Positions 18,261 to 30,333 of a stretch of DNA of 59,893 nt are shown piece after piece; the stretch's first letter is position 1, and every line of letters begins with the position of its first letter. This DNA comes from Staphylococcus hominis subsp. hominis (GTDB lineage: Bacteria; Bacillota; Bacilli; Staphylococcales; Staphylococcaceae): positions 27,647-87,539 of the forward strand of contig NZ_PPQE01000005.1 of assembly GCF_002901845.1 (NCBI RefSeq), in the 5' to 3' direction. The position numbers were made by a program, and so were the translations under genes. Below the pieces are notes generated by a model. That model was given only the letters and a program-made list of their open reading frames with translations, searched no databases and was not told the DNA's origin.

Positions 18261-19190
18261 TTATTTAGTTAAAATTTCAGTGATTTGAGGTACAACTTGT
18301 TTTTTACGAGAAACTACACCTGATAAGAAAGCCATACCATCATCTAATTGAACATTGAAGGCTTGACCAACTTTATCCTTTTCAGCCCCGACAACTAAAA
18401 TTTTAGAATCACTGTTAATAATATCAGTGACAACTAATACAAATAAATCATATTTTTCGTTTGCACTTGTTTCTAACATTGCTTTTTCCAATTCATCTTT
18501 ACGATTTAAGACTTCATCAATATCTACAGTATTGACTTGAGCAATACGAGTAACATAATCTCCCATATTAAATGATTTAGCATCCATATTTAATAACTCT
18601 TCAGCAGATTTATCAGTTGTTGAAGCACCTGCTTTCAACATTTCTAAACCATATTCATCTAAATCGACATTAGCAATGTCTTTTAATGCTTTAGCAGCAT
18701 TTACATCTTCTTCAGTACATGTTGGAGATTTAAATAATAAACTATCTGAAATAATAGCTGAAATCATTAATCCAGCAATTTCAGGTTTAATCTTAAAGTT
18801 ACGTTCTTTATACATTTTATAAAGAATTGTAGCAGTACAACCTACAGGTTCTGCACGATAGTATAAAGGACCTGCTGTTTCAAAGTTCGCAATTCTATGA
18901 TGATCTACGACATTCACAATATTCGCTTTAGCAATAGTTTCAGCACTTTGTTGGAATTCATTGTGGTCAACTAAGATAACGTCTTGACCTTCTAAATCAT
19001 CATTTAATAAAGTTGGTGCATCAACTTTAAAATGATCTAATGCATATTTTGTTTCAGCACTCACTTCACCTAAGCGATAAGGAGTTGCTTCAGAATTTCC
19101 AGTTTGTTGTTCAAAATCAGCCATTATAATAGCTGAAGATATTGCATCTGTATCCGGATTTTGATGTCCAAAAATATAAGTTTTTGCCAT
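18261..19190 (-). CDS. ppaC: Manganese-dependent inorganic pyrophosphatase
   Basis: A 309-residue family II pyrophosphatase of the DHH superfamily, splitting pyrophosphate to phosphate. Metal ligands are seen in FGHQNPDTDAI (N-terminus), VDHNEF and the DHH motif in NVVDHHRIANF. The C-terminal substrate site is in SRKKQVVP. The ATG at 19190 gives the standard 309 residues; the GTG further up has no ribosome site. It lies 48 bp downstream of the nicotinamidase gene and is probably co-transcribed. Confidence 0.95.
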   Translation of the reverse strand: MAKTYIFGHQNPDTDAISSAIIMADFEQQTGNSEATPYRLGEVSAETKYALDHFKVDAPTLLNDDLEGQDVILVDHNEFQQSAETIAKANIVNVVDHHRIANFETAGPLYYRAEPVGCTATILYKMYKERNFKIKPEIAGLMISAIISDSLLFKSPTCTEEDVNAAKALKDIANVDLDEYGLEMLKAGASTTDKSAEELLNMDAKSFNMGDYVTRIAQVNTVDIDEVLNRKDELEKAMLETSANEKYDLFVLVVTDIINSDSKILVVGAEKDKVGQAFNVQLDDGMAFLSGVVSRKKQVVPQITEILTK

Positions 19191-19238
19191 TGATTTATTC
19201 ACCCTTAATTTTTAAATTTATCCTTATTTTAGCATGTT

Positions 19239-19799
19239 TTAATTGATAACTTCTACCTTTGCACCTAATGAGTTTTTAAAATGAGCTAAAGCGAACTGAT
19301 GACCCTCTTCATTAAATGAGGCAACACCTTGTTCAGGGATAATAATATGATAGCCTAAATTATAAGCAGAAATTGCTGTATGGAGTACACATATATCAGT
19401 ACATACACCTACAATTTCAACAGTATCAATATGTCTTTCTCTTAATAAACTATCTAAAGCAGTACCATAAAAAGAATCATAACGTCGCTTATCTAAATAA
19501 TGTACAGTATCTTCATTTTTATATTTATCAAAAAATGATTTTACCTTACCATATAATTGACGACCTGAAGTGCCTTCAATGTTATGTGGTGGGAATAATT
19601 TAGTTTCAGGATGATACGGGTCTTCTTCAAAATGTAAATCCATCATGAAAAAGATATTATCATGTTGATGTTGATATTGATTGAGTCTTTCTACAATAAA
19701 CTGTTCAATATCTTGGCCTGGTTTACCACAAGTTAATCGGCCGTCATCAGCGATAAAATCATAAGAATAATCTACAACAATCAATGCTTTGTTAGTCAT
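19239..19799 (-). CDS. pncA: Nicotinamidase / isochorismatase-family cysteine hydrolase
   Basis: A 186-residue cysteine hydrolase, likely converting nicotinamide to nicotinate. Asp10 is in ALIVVDYSYDF, and the nucleophile Cys is in GVCTDICVLHTA. Start 19799 has AAAGGGA at proper spacing; the ATG at 19808 is inside that site. PncB and NadE, which use nicotinate and complete NAD, lie at 25-27 kb. Next gene in the operon is ppaC. Confidence 0.85.
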   Translation of the reverse strand: MTNKALIVVDYSYDFIADDGRLTCGKPGQDIEQFIVERLNQYQHQHDNIFFMMDLHFEEDPYHPETKLFPPHNIEGTSGRQLYGKVKSFFDKYKNEDTVHYLDKRRYDSFYGTALDSLLRERHIDTVEIVGVCTDICVLHTAISAYNLGYHIIIPEQGVASFNEEGHQFALAHFKNSLGAKVEVIN

Positions 19800-19935
19800 A
19801 ATAAACATCCCTTTCTTAATAAATGTTTGAATACCTTAAAAAATGTATAATATTAAATTATAAATATAGTATAGCTATACACCATTATGGTTACAAATAT
19901 ATTTAATAACAACATAAGATAGGGGATAAAAAATA

Positions 19936-21015
19936 TTGATCAATGCACAGGATTTTGGTTTAAAAGGAAAACATAAACGAAGAGATACTAAAGCTATGCA
20001 AAAAGCACTTAATGCCGCAAGATATGGAGAACATACAGTTTATATACCATCTGGGACTTATTATATTAGTAAAGCATTAGTGATATATGATCATACCACT
20101 TTAATATTAGAAGATGATACCATCTTGCAACGTCACTCGAGAGATGCATTGTTAAAAAATGGTAAAAAATTTGGTTTCTATCATGGATATCAAGGAAATG
20201 GGCATATTAAAATAAAAGGTGGTATATTTGATATGAACGGTTCAAAGTACCCCTATAATAATACCGCAATGTCTATAGGTCATGCTGAAGATATCGAGTT
20301 AATAGATATTACAGTACTTGATGTTGTAGGTGGACATGCACTAGATGCTTGTGGAATCAATGGTTTATATATTAAGAACTGTAAGTTTAAAGGCTTTTTT
20401 GATGTAAATGGTGATCGCTCATTTTCTGAAGCAATTCAATTAGACATTCAAGTGCCTGGGTCATTTCCTAAATTTGGTACGACTGATGGCACGATTACCA
20501 AAAATGTTGTCATTGAAGATTGCTATTTTGGAAATTCAAACCAACCTAAAATGCAAGCTTGGAATAGAGCGATAGGCTCTCATGCCAGTCGTTATAATCG
20601 CTTTTACGAAAATATTCATATAAGGAATAATGTGTTTAACGGAATGAATGAATATGCATTAACTCCGTTAAAATCAAAGACAATGTTTATCTCAAATAAT
20701 ACCTTTATAAATTGTAATGGTGGTATTCGTTTTCTTGGAGTTAAAGATGGAAAAAATGCGGCTGATGTTTCTACAGGACAAGTTCAAAAGACTCAAGCTG
20801 GAGATAATTTGACTGTAACCGGTAATCATTTCGAAGGAGAAATGAAAAGAGATGCTATACACGTGAGAAGTTATAATAATGTAAAACATACTAATGTTTT
20901 TATTGCAGGTAATTCGTTTAATCATTCGACACAAAGATTACATTTAGAAGATATTTCTAATTTGACATTTAATCAAAATGATAAAGTTAAAGTTAAAAAA
21001 ATTAATATTGATTAG
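19936..21015 (+). CDS. Right-handed parallel beta-helix protein (pectate-lyase-like)
   Basis: 359 residues from a TTG start after AGGGG. The N-terminus ([20 protein letters not shown]) resembles the pectate lyase superfamily/GH28 beta-helix entry motif. The rest is a ladder of short strands with Asn/Gly turns ([22 protein letters not shown]). No signal peptide is visible, so it may act in the cytoplasm or leave without Sec. Carbohydrate substrate unknown. It has its own terminator. Confidence 0.72.
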   Translation: MINAQDFGLKGKHKRRDTKAMQKALNAARYGEHTVYIPSGTYYISKALVIYDHTTLILEDDTILQRHSRDALLKNGKKFGFYHGYQGNGHIKIKGGIFDMNGSKYPYNNTAMSIGHAEDIELIDITVLDVVGGHALDACGINGLYIKNCKFKGFFDVNGDRSFSEAIQLDIQVPGSFPKFGTTDGTITKNVVIEDCYFGNSNQPKMQAWNRAIGSHASRYNRFYENIHIRNNVFNGMNEYALTPLKSKTMFISNNTFINCNGGIRFLGVKDGKNAADVSTGQVQKTQAGDNLTVTGNHFEGEMKRDAIHVRSYNNVKHTNVFIAGNSFNHSTQRLHLEDISNLTFNQNDKVKVKKINID

Positions 21016-21058
21016 TATTTAATTTAAAAAGATATAATTATAGATGAAAAATAAATGA

Positions 21059-21100
21059 TACGCACTTTATTATGATATATAATAAAGCGTTTTCTTTTAT
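21059..21100 (+). terminator. Terminator after the beta-helix gene
   Basis: ACGCACTTTATTAT pairs with ATAATAAAGCGT, followed by TTTTCTTTT. Confidence 0.8.
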
Positions 21101-21255
21101 GTTATAATATCATTATATATTTTCAAAAAAGTCAGATTTCTATGAGGCTTGTTTGCAATATAATAGGTATCAAATCAACTTTGTTGAGATGATGCCATAT
21201 TTCTAAAAATAGAATATATTAAGTTAAGTTTCTAATTTTAAAGGGGGAGAATTAG

Positions 21256-22815
21256 ATGACTAAGCAATCAGGTTTTCGAAGAAATGCACAATACTTAACA
21301 TTTTTTTCTAAAAAAGATCATACAAATCAATCTTATTCTATGGGACAATTATTGGGGCTCATTTTAGGACCGTTATTGTTTGTTCTTATCTTATCATTCT
21401 TTCATCCAGTAGAACTTCCTTTCAAAGGGGTATATGTTTTAGGAATTACGGTGTGGATAGCTATTTGGTGGATTACAGAAGCGATACCAATTGCTGCAAC
21501 GAGTTTTTTACCACTCATACTTTTGCCTTTAGGACATGTACTTTCGCCTGAACAAGTCTCTTCTGAATATGGTAATGATATTATCTTTTTATTTTTAGGT
21601 GGTTTTATTCTTGCAATTGCTATGGAAAGATGGAATTTACATACACGTGTAGCTTTAACTATTATTAGATATATTGGAGCAAGCACGAGTAAAATATTAT
21701 TAGGCTTCATGATTGCTACAGGATTCCTATCAATGTTTGTATCAAATACAGCGGCTGTTATGATAATGATACCTATTGGTTTAGCAATTATTAAAGAAGC
21801 GAATGAGTTGAAAGATGATGACGTTAAATCAGATAGTATTTCGAAGTTTGAAAAATCACTTGTCTTAGCTATTGGTTATTCTGGGACCATCGGAGGATTA
21901 GGTACACTTATTGGAACACCGCCACTCATTATACTAAAAGGACAATTTGAACAACATTTTGGACAAGAAATTAGCTTTGCTAAATGGATGATTGTTGGTA
22001 TTCCTACAGTCATTATTTTAATAGCATTAGCATGGGCTTATTTAAGATTTATCGCATTTAGACATGATTTGAAGTATTTACCGGGTGGTCAAACATTGAT
22101 TGAAGATAAACTCAATCGTCTTGGTAAAATGTCTTATGAAGAAAAAGTGGTTCAAGCTATTTTTATTCTTGCAAGTTTACTATGGATAACAAGAGAATTT
22201 ATTTTAAAAAATTTTTCAATAACATCTGAAGTTGCAGACGGTACAATTGCAATATTTATTTCTATTTTACTTTTTATATTTCCGGCTAAAAGTAAAGAAA
22301 AGCATAAGCGAATTATTGATTGGGAAGTGGCAAAAGAATTACCATGGGGTGTACTTATATTATTTGGTGGAGGCTTAGCTTTAGCAAAAGGAATTTCAGA
22401 AAGTGGTTTAGCAAAATGGCTAGGTGAGCAACTAAAAATGTTAGATGGGGTGCATCCACTAGTAATAGTTATTGTCATTACAATATTTGTGTTATTTTTA
22501 ACAGAAGTGACTTCAAATACAGCAACTGCTACAATGATTTTACCTATTCTTGCTGCGCTATCTGTAGCAGTAGGTGTACATCCAATGTTATTAATGGTAC
22601 CCGCAGCTATGGCAGCAAACTGTGCTTACATGTTACCAGTAGGAACACCCCCAAATGCTATTATATTTGGATCAGGTAAGTTGAGTATTAAAGAAATGGC
22701 TAAAGTAGGAGTTTGGGTTAATTTAATTTCTGCAGTGATTATTATAGTAGTTGTTTATTTCTTAATGCCATATATTTTAGGATTTGATATTTCTGACACA
22801 TTAAATTTAAAATAA
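21256..22815 (+). CDS. sdcS: Sodium-dependent dicarboxylate transporter SdcS
   Basis: A 519-residue DASS/SLC13-family symporter importing succinate, fumarate and malate with sodium. The two diagnostic SNT motifs are present: FVSNTAAVMI in the first half and TSNTATATMILP in the second, each with nearby Thr/Pro-rich sodium-site loops (GTPPLI, GTPPNAI). About 11 hydrophobic segments. AAAGGGGGAG precedes the ATG. Length matches S. aureus SdcS. Monocistronic. Confidence 0.93.
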   Translation: MTKQSGFRRNAQYLTFFSKKDHTNQSYSMGQLLGLILGPLLFVLILSFFHPVELPFKGVYVLGITVWIAIWWITEAIPIAATSFLPLILLPLGHVLSPEQVSSEYGNDIIFLFLGGFILAIAMERWNLHTRVALTIIRYIGASTSKILLGFMIATGFLSMFVSNTAAVMIMIPIGLAIIKEANELKDDDVKSDSISKFEKSLVLAIGYSGTIGGLGTLIGTPPLIILKGQFEQHFGQEISFAKWMIVGIPTVIILIALAWAYLRFIAFRHDLKYLPGGQTLIEDKLNRLGKMSYEEKVVQAIFILASLLWITREFILKNFSITSEVADGTIAIFISILLFIFPAKSKEKHKRIIDWEVAKELPWGVLILFGGGLALAKGISESGLAKWLGEQLKMLDGVHPLVIVIVITIFVLFLTEVTSNTATATMILPILAALSVAVGVHPMLLMVPAAMAANCAYMLPVGTPPNAIIFGSGKLSIKEMAKVGVWVNLISAVIIIVVVYFLMPYILGFDISDTLNLK

Positions 22816-22882
22816 AATTAAATATCTTGAAATCATATATTCACTATGTACGTTTTATCTTAATATTTTAAATAAATATACA

Positions 22883-22932
22883 AAAAATGCCTGGGACATC
22901 ATGAGTTCATGAGTGGTCCTAGGCATTTTTAA
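22883..22932 (+). terminator. Terminator-like palindrome after sdcS
   Basis: AAAATGCCTGGGACA ... GGTCCTAGGCATTTTT contains the TGGGACA word common in staphylococcal intergenic repeats. It probably terminates sdcS. Confidence 0.75.
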
Positions 22933-22995
22933 TATGATGCGGTTAGGTTTTCAGAATGAAAGGATACATTTAACACAAATATTGTCCACTCCCTT

Positions 22996-23796
22996 TTATT
23001 GACGATGAAAAGCACCAATAATTTTCACTGAAAAATCTAATGTTTCTAATATCGATATAACTTTATTCAAATTATCTGATAGCCCGGTATCTGCTTGTAC
23101 AAAGAAGCGATACATACCCAGTTGAGTTTTCAGTGGTCTTGATTCAATCCATGATAAATTAATATCAAATAATGCAAATGTAGTCAGTATACTTGCCAGT
23201 AATCCAGCTTTGTCATACTTAGGGGTAATTAATAGCATTGTGTTATTCGTTTTAGACTCAAAGTTATTATCATTTTTTATGACTAAAAAACGTGTAACAT
23301 TATGCGGGTAATCTTGAATATTACTCTCTATAGCAGTATATCCGTACATTTCACCACTACCTACTGGGACAATGGCTGCTACATCCGAGGAGATTTTTTC
23401 TAATCCTTGAATCGTACTGTCAACATAATCGTAAGAAAATTGATGTTTGTGAATGTATTGGCTTGTTTGACTGATGGCTGGTGCGATAGAGTATACCTTT
23501 TTTATATTTTCTATCTTTGAGTCCCTTGTCGCATATAAACCAAAATTAATATCTAAATGTATTTCTCCATGTGCAAAAACATGTTGTTGAGCCAGTGCAT
23601 CTGCCACAATGTTTATAGTTCCTTCAATTGAATTTTCTATGGGTACAATTGCTACAGATTGAGCGTCACTATTTACTGCCTTAATGACTTCGTATAAATT
23701 AGACTTTGGTATGAAGTTAAAATTATCTTTTGAAAAATATTTTTTAGCGGCTAAATATGAAAATGTACCTTCGGGACCTAAATAATATAAATGCAT
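22996..23796 (-). CDS. pheA: Prephenate dehydratase
   Basis: A 266-residue enzyme converting prephenate to phenylpyruvate for phenylalanine synthesis. The N-terminal catalytic domain starts LGPEGTFSYLAA and contains the conserved TRF (HNVTRFLVI). A C-terminal ACT domain (about 185-264) carries ESRP, the phenylalanine-binding motif (LSWIESRPLK). It lies 30 bp downstream of nos on the same strand, a conserved staphylococcal pair. GAGGTGA precedes the ATG. Confidence 0.95.
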   Translation of the reverse strand: MHLYYLGPEGTFSYLAAKKYFSKDNFNFIPKSNLYEVIKAVNSDAQSVAIVPIENSIEGTINIVADALAQQHVFAHGEIHLDINFGLYATRDSKIENIKKVYSIAPAISQTSQYIHKHQFSYDYVDSTIQGLEKISSDVAAIVPVGSGEMYGYTAIESNIQDYPHNVTRFLVIKNDNNFESKTNNTMLLITPKYDKAGLLASILTTFALFDINLSWIESRPLKTQLGMYRFFVQADTGLSDNLNKVISILETLDFSVKIIGAFHRQ

Positions 23797-23826
23797 GATG
23801 AATTGTCACCTCATGAATCTTGTACA

Positions 23827-24894
23827 TTAGTGGAATGGACATTTCATCGGTGTCGCTTTTTTATAATGGAAATTAGGATCTTTAATAATATTTTTGTATC
23901 CATGATGATAATTAGCAGTTAACGTTGGCGATAACGGTGGGGCTAACCATGACCATTTTCCAGTAACATCACGATGATGCTGTTCCTCTTTTTCTTCAAA
24001 TAATTCAAATTGTTTAGCAGCAGTTAAGTGGTCAACAATAGAAACACCCTGTGATTTAAAAGAGTGATAAACTGCATAATTTAATTCTACTAATGTACGA
24101 TCTTTATTAAATGAATTATTTTTAAGTGTACCAAATTCAAATGTTTCTGCAACTTTTTCAAGCAAATTATAGCGGTAAGTATCAGTAAAATTACGAACTG
24201 CAATTTCAGTAACCATGTACCAACCATTAAAAGGAGCAGTTGGATATGTAATTCCACCTATTTTCAAATCCATATTAGAAATAATAGGAACACCATACCA
24301 TTTTAAATGTAAATCTTTCAGCTTTGGAAATTGATCATGTTCTATATCTACTTCTTTAATCAATGAAGCAGGAAATTCATGATATTTTATAGGTGAATTT
24401 GGTAATTGATAAATAAGAGGAAGCACGTCAAAGTCTGAACCTTTGCCTTTCCATCCCAAATGATTAGCTAATTGTGTTATCTCGCGTTCTGATGGATCAC
24501 CTTTATCTTCATATCCTGCGTAACGTATTAATTGATTGTTATATATTTTAGGTGCATCAGTTGAAGAAAATATAGTGATATATGGTTTGATTTTACCGCC
24601 ATTTGTTGCTTTGTTTAAATGATTATGAAGCGCATCTAAGAAATGTTGTTCTGTATAACTATCTCGTGCATCCACAACATTTAATGATTCCCAAAATAAG
24701 CGCCCGACACATCGATTGGAATTACGCCATGCCATTTTAGCGCCATAATTTAGTTCTTCATAAGTATGTGTATAGGTACCTGTCCGATTGATTTCTTTCT
24801 CTATCTCAGTGATACGTTTAGAAATAGTATGATTTGAGTAATTTAATTCACCATACATAGTTTGGATAAAATTTGTAGCTTCTTCTAATAGCAT
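23827..24894 (-). CDS. nos: Bacterial nitric oxide synthase oxygenase
   Basis: A 355-residue oxygenase-only NO synthase making NO and citrulline from arginine with heme, tetrahydrofolate or a pterin, and a separate reductase. The heme-ligand Cys62 is in [10 protein letters not shown], and the arginine-site Glu is in [17 protein letters not shown]. Mammalian reductase and calmodulin segments are absent, as in all Firmicute enzymes. First gene of nos-pheA. In S. aureus NO protects against oxidants and antibiotics. Confidence 0.96.
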   Translation of the reverse strand: MLLEEATNFIQTMYGELNYSNHTISKRITEIEKEINRTGTYTHTYEELNYGAKMAWRNSNRCVGRLFWESLNVVDARDSYTEQHFLDALHNHLNKATNGGKIKPYITIFSSTDAPKIYNNQLIRYAGYEDKGDPSEREITQLANHLGWKGKGSDFDVLPLIYQLPNSPIKYHEFPASLIKEVDIEHDQFPKLKDLHLKWYGVPIISNMDLKIGGITYPTAPFNGWYMVTEIAVRNFTDTYRYNLLEKVAETFEFGTLKNNSFNKDRTLVELNYAVYHSFKSQGVSIVDHLTAAKQFELFEEKEEQHHRDVTGKWSWLAPPLSPTLTANYHHGYKNIIKDPNFHYKKATPMKCPFH

Positions 24895-25072
24895 ATAATC
24901 ACCTCAATAGTATTATAAGCGAGAAACTGATATAACACATACAATAAATACTTGTGTCATGAATTTGTCGAATTAAAAAAATTTAATTTTTAAATTAAAG
25001 ACTATTATCGAAAATACTCACTATTACTGAATTGTGATAAAATATACAAAAAGGTTGTTAGGAGAGATGAGG

Positions 25073-26542
25073 ATGTATCGTTACGAAGATGATAGTTTAA
25101 TGTTACATAATGACTTATATCAAATAAATATGGCAGAAAGTTACTGGAATGACGGTATTCATGAAAGAAATGCAGTGTTTGATTTGTATTTCAGAAATAT
25201 GCCATTTAGAAGTGGATATGCTGTTTTTAATGGGTTAAAAAGGATGATTCAATTTATAGAAAACTTCCATTTTAGTGATTCTGATATCGAATATTTACAA
25301 TCAATAGGATATAAAAATGATTTTTTAAAATATCTTAAAAATTTGAAATTTACAGGGAATATTCGCGCGATGCAAGAAGGGGAATTGTGTTTTGGGAATG
25401 AACCATTATTACGAGTAGAAGCGCCATTAATTCAAGCTCAACTTATTGAAACGATTTTACTTAATATTGTAAATTTTCATACGCTTATTACAACGAAAGC
25501 TAGTAGAATTCGTCAAGTTGCACCACAAGATACGTTAATGGAATTTGGTACACGACGTGCACAAGAAATTGACGCCGCAGTTTGGGGAGCACGTGCAGCA
25601 TATATTGGTGGGTTTGATTCAACAAGTAATGTCCGAGCAGGCAAATTATTTGGTATTCCAGTTTCCGGAACTCATGCTCATGCACTAGTTCAAACATATG
25701 GTGATGAGTATAAAGCATTTAAGATTTATGCAGAACGACATAAAAATTGTGTGTTTTTAGTAGATACGTTCCACACTTTAAAATCAGGGGTACCAACTGC
25801 AATTAAAGTTGCAAAAGAATTAGGAGATTCCATTAATTTTATAGGTATAAGATTAGATTCTGGTGACATTGCATATTTATCGAAAAAAGCTCGTCGTATG
25901 CTTGATGATGCAGGCTTTAAAGACGCAAAAATCATTGCTTCAAATGATTTAGATGAGCAAACAATTACCAGTTTAAAGGCACAGGGTGCAAAAGTAGATT
26001 CTTGGGGTATAGGGACTAAATTGATCACGGGTTATGATCAACCAGCCTTAGGAGCAGTTTATAAACTTGTCGCTGTTGAAAATAATGAAGGTGAATATGT
26101 AGATCGTATCAAGCTATCAAATAATGCGGAAAAAGTTACTACGCCTGGTAAGAAAAAAGTATATCGTATTATTAATACTAAAACTGGCAAGGCTGAAGGT
26201 GACTATATCACGCTTGAACATGAAAATCCTAATAAAGAAAAACCATTAAAGATGTTCCATCCAGTTCATACTTATAAAATGAAACATGTTAAGCATTTTG
26301 AAGCAATTGATTTACATCATTCAATTTTCGAAAATGGTAAATTAGTTTATGACTTACCAAGTGAAAAAGAAACTCAAGATTATTTAAAACAATCATTATC
26401 ACAATTGTGGGAAGAAAATAAACGTTATTTAAATCCACAAGAATATCCAGTAGATTTAAGCACAAGTTGTTGGAATAATAAACAAAAGCGCATTCTTGAA
26501 GTGACAGAACATGTTAAGGAAATGGAGGAAGACAATGACTAA
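25073..26542 (+). CDS. pncB: Nicotinate phosphoribosyltransferase
   Basis: A 489-residue enzyme joining nicotinate and PRPP to nicotinate mononucleotide, first step of the Preiss-Handler NAD pathway. The conserved FGTRRAQE, the [13 protein letters not shown] segment with the phosphorylated-His region, and [12 protein letters not shown] are present. Start 25073 has AGGAGAG at 6 nt; nearer and upstream starts are badly spaced. It overlaps nadE by 8 nt, so the two are coupled. Divergent from nos. Confidence 0.95.
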   Translation: MYRYEDDSLMLHNDLYQINMAESYWNDGIHERNAVFDLYFRNMPFRSGYAVFNGLKRMIQFIENFHFSDSDIEYLQSIGYKNDFLKYLKNLKFTGNIRAMQEGELCFGNEPLLRVEAPLIQAQLIETILLNIVNFHTLITTKASRIRQVAPQDTLMEFGTRRAQEIDAAVWGARAAYIGGFDSTSNVRAGKLFGIPVSGTHAHALVQTYGDEYKAFKIYAERHKNCVFLVDTFHTLKSGVPTAIKVAKELGDSINFIGIRLDSGDIAYLSKKARRMLDDAGFKDAKIIASNDLDEQTITSLKAQGAKVDSWGIGTKLITGYDQPALGAVYKLVAVENNEGEYVDRIKLSNNAEKVTTPGKKKVYRIINTKTGKAEGDYITLEHENPNKEKPLKMFHPVHTYKMKHVKHFEAIDLHHSIFENGKLVYDLPSEKETQDYLKQSLSQLWEENKRYLNPQEYPVDLSTSCWNNKQKRILEVTEHVKEMEEDND

Positions 26543-27371
26543 TTTACAAGATATCGTAGTAAAAGAAATGAAAGTAAAGAAACATATTGATAGTCAACAA
26601 GAAATTCGTGAGATTATCCAATTCATTAAAAACTATGTTCAATCACATACATTTATTGAGTCATTAGTACTTGGCATATCTGGTGGTCAAGATTCTACAC
26701 TTACTGGTAAATTAGCGCAATTAGCAGTTGAAGAACTCCGTAAAGAAGGAAGAGAATGCCAATTTATAGCAGTTAAACTTCCCTATGGTAAACAAAAGGA
26801 TGCTGATGAAGTAGAAGATGCACTTCATTTTATTCAACCTGATGAAGTGATTACAGTTAATATTAAACCAGCAGTAGATCAAAGTGTAGCATCATTGAAA
26901 GAAGCGGGTATTGAACTTACAGATTTCCAAAGAGGAAATGAAAAAGCAAGAGAGCGCATGAAAGTACAATTTTCTATTGCTTCATATCGTAGTGGTATTG
27001 TTATAGGAACGGACCATTCAGCTGAAAATATCACAGGTTTTTATACTAAATATGGTGATGGTGCTGCTGACATTGCACCTATCTTTGGACTAGATAAACG
27101 CCAAGGTAGACAGCTTTTAGAATATTTAGAAGCGCCAACACATTTATATGAAAAAGTGCCTACTGCTGATTTAGAAGATGATAAACCTCAATTACCTGAT
27201 GAGGAAGCATTAGGGGTAACTTATAATCAAATTGATGACTACTTAGAGGGCAAAGAAGTACCAAGTGATGCAAAAACAACGATAGAGAATCATTATGTTA
27301 AAAATGCACATAAAAGAGAATTGGCATATACTCGCTATACTTGGCCTAAACATTCATCTACAAAAGAATAA
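26535..27371 (+). CDS. nadE: NAD synthetase, ammonia-dependent
   Basis: About 278 residues, adenylating and amidating nicotinate adenine dinucleotide to NAD. The ATP-pyrophosphatase P-loop SGGQDS is at about 47-52. GTDHSAEN and the C-terminal [16 protein letters not shown] are conserved. No glutaminase domain, so free ammonia is used. Start 26535 lies inside the pncB 3' end after TGGAGG. Confidence 0.95.
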   Translation: MTNLQDIVVKEMKVKKHIDSQQEIREIIQFIKNYVQSHTFIESLVLGISGGQDSTLTGKLAQLAVEELRKEGRECQFIAVKLPYGKQKDADEVEDALHFIQPDEVITVNIKPAVDQSVASLKEAGIELTDFQRGNEKARERMKVQFSIASYRSGIVIGTDHSAENITGFYTKYGDGAADIAPIFGLDKRQGRQLLEYLEAPTHLYEKVPTADLEDDKPQLPDEEALGVTYNQIDDYLEGKEVPSDAKTTIENHYVKNAHKRELAYTRYTWPKHSSTKE

Positions 27372-27481
27372 ATGAATACTCTAATAATTAAATGATTTAA
27401 TTACTATTAGTTTTTAGTGACAAAATTATTTGTGACTGATAAAATTATTTCGAATTTTAGTTAAATGAAATGAGGAATAAT

Positions 27482-28087
27482 ATGTCAGTAATAACGTCAA
27501 ATCCATGGATAATGATATTAGCGATATTCATCATTAACGTTTTTTACGTTACATTTCTTACAATGCGCACAATTTTAACGTTAAAAGGATATCGTTACAT
27601 GGCAGCAGTAGTGAGTTTTCTTGAAGTTTTAATATATGTTGTTGGATTAGGGCTAGTGATGTCTAGTTTAGATCAAATTCAAAATATTATTGCATATGCC
27701 TTTGGATTCTCAATAGGTATCATTGTTGGAATGAAAATTGAAGAAAAGCTTGCATTAGGCTATACAGTTGTAAACGTAACATCTGCAGAATACGACCTTG
27801 ATTTACCTAAAGAGTTACGAAATTTAGGTTATGGTGTTACTCACTATGAAGCACATGGTAGAGATGGAAGTCGAATGGTAATGCAAATTTTAACACCTAG
27901 ACGTTATGAACGAAAATTAATGGAAACTGTTCGTAGTTTAGATGAAAAAGCATTTATCATTGCGTATGAACCTAGAGCTATTCACGGTGGATTCTGGACT
28001 AAAGGTGTTCGAACTAAGAAAGTAAAAGCATATGAAGTAGAAGAAATAGAAAGTGTTGTGGAACATAGTGAAGTTCAAGGTAAATGA
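27482..28087 (+). CDS. UPF0316 membrane protein (DUF2179)
   Basis: A 201-residue protein with three N-terminal membrane spans (about 10-30, 40-60, 65-85) and a C-terminal DUF2179 domain ([30 protein letters not shown]). Start 27482 follows GAGGAA. The 3' end overlaps the NETI-motif gene. Function unknown. Confidence 0.88.
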   Translation: MSVITSNPWIMILAIFIINVFYVTFLTMRTILTLKGYRYMAAVVSFLEVLIYVVGLGLVMSSLDQIQNIIAYAFGFSIGIIVGMKIEEKLALGYTVVNVTSAEYDLDLPKELRNLGYGVTHYEAHGRDGSRMVMQILTPRRYERKLMETVRSLDEKAFIIAYEPRAIHGGFWTKGVRTKKVKAYEVEEIESVVEHSEVQGK

Positions 28088-28250
28088 AAATGAAACTATT
28101 TCAGATTGTATTGCACGTATGAGAAAAGAAGGATACATGCCAGTCAGACGTATTGAAAAACCTGTTTACTTTGAAGATAAACAAGGAAATATAAAGATAT
28201 TACGACAAGATATTCAATTTGTTGGTAAGAAAATAGAAAATGACATTTAA
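28068..28250 (+). CDS. NETI-motif small protein
   Basis: About 60 residues starting (V)[13 protein letters not shown], the hallmark NETI motif of a small Firmicute family. I favour the GTG at 28068; an ATG at 28053 is possible. It overlaps the preceding gene by 20 nt in another frame, a conserved linkage. Soluble, function unknown. A terminator follows. Confidence 0.8.
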   Translation: MKFKVNENETISDCIARMRKEGYMPVRRIEKPVYFEDKQGNIKILRQDIQFVGKKIENDI

Positions 28251-28266
28251 TAACTGCTCATATATG

Positions 28267-28299
28267 GGTCTTTGACAATTTAGAAGTCAGAGACCTTTT
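28267..28299 (+). terminator. Terminator after the NETI gene
   Basis: GGTCTTTGAC ... GTCAGAGACC, one mismatch, then TTTTAAT. Confidence 0.8.
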
Positions 28300-28393
28300 A
28301 ATATTTTTATAAAGTTCGTAAACCTATATTCAATTAGAATAAAAAATCTTTATACTTTTAGTATAGAATCTGTTAAACTATAAATATAGAGTT

Positions 28394-28406
28394 AAATACG
28401 AACTAT
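28394..28406 (+). promoter_or_regulatory. Possible PurR box upstream of purB
   Basis: AAATACGAACTAT matches the Firmicute PurR box (AWWWCCGAACWWT) at 12 of 13 positions, 67 bp before purB. A weaker inverted copy lies at 28311-28323. The wide spacing is unlike classical paired boxes, so this is tentative. Confidence 0.35.
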
Positions 28407-28457
28407 TTTACTTAAAAATGATTTAATGTACAGCTTTTTATAAAAATAATTACATAA

Positions 28458-29768
<1,311 letters not shown>

Positions 29769-29871
29769 TTACTAATATAGTTTTAGCATGTTCAATTGAA
29801 ATAACTACACTTTAATTAATTAATGCGTTAAAATATAGTTATATTTAATTTGAAAATAGGGGTTGCTTGAG

Positions 29872-30174
29872 ATGCAAATTGAAAAATTAAGAGGAGAAGC
29901 ATTGGATGAATTATTTGATGCCATCTTAACACTTAAAGATAGAGAAGAATGTTATCAATTCTTTGATGATTTATGTACAGTCAATGAAATTCAATCTTTA
30001 TCTCAAAGACTTCAAGTTGCTAAAATGATAAAGCAAGGTTTTACTTATGCAACTATAGAACAGAAATCTGGTGCATCAACAGCTACGATATCTAGAGTTA
30101 AACGCTCACTGCAATGGGGTAATGATGCGTATACAATGATTTTAGAGAGATTAAATGTTGAAACAAAAGAATAA
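29872..30174 (+). CDS. TrpR-like YerC/YecD family DNA-binding protein
   Basis: A 100-residue all-helical protein from the ATG at 29872 (AGGGG upstream). The helix-turn-helix is at about 55-80 (FTYATIEQKSGASTATISRVKRSL), as in the YerC/YecD family of the Trp repressor superfamily. Target unknown. It has its own terminator and precedes pcrB. Confidence 0.88.
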   Translation: MQIEKLRGEALDELFDAILTLKDREECYQFFDDLCTVNEIQSLSQRLQVAKMIKQGFTYATIEQKSGASTATISRVKRSLQWGNDAYTMILERLNVETKE

Positions 30175-30179
30175 ATAAA

Positions 30180-30222
30180 GAGAGACAATTGCTTAGCTAA
30201 AAATAGCAATTGTCTCTTTTTT
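30180..30222 (+). terminator. Terminator after the TrpR-like gene
   Basis: AGAGACAATTGC ... GCAATTGTCTCT followed by T6. Confidence 0.9.
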
Positions 30223-30333
30223 GTGAATATAATTTTTACAATTTGTACTAGTATAAACTTAGTGTATGGATTTAGAATTGCAAAGGTAAAAATGCTATAA
30301 TTTAGTGTATGTTAAAAGAAGGAGTTATGGATA

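Noticed and set aside
19373..19603. Plus-strand frame inside the nicotinamidase gene
   Set aside because: Antisense to a conserved enzyme, Tyr/His/Gln-biased composition, no start signal.
21402..22478. Two minus-strand frames within sdcS
   Set aside because: Shadows of a hydrophobic coding sequence; motifs on the plus strand are intact.
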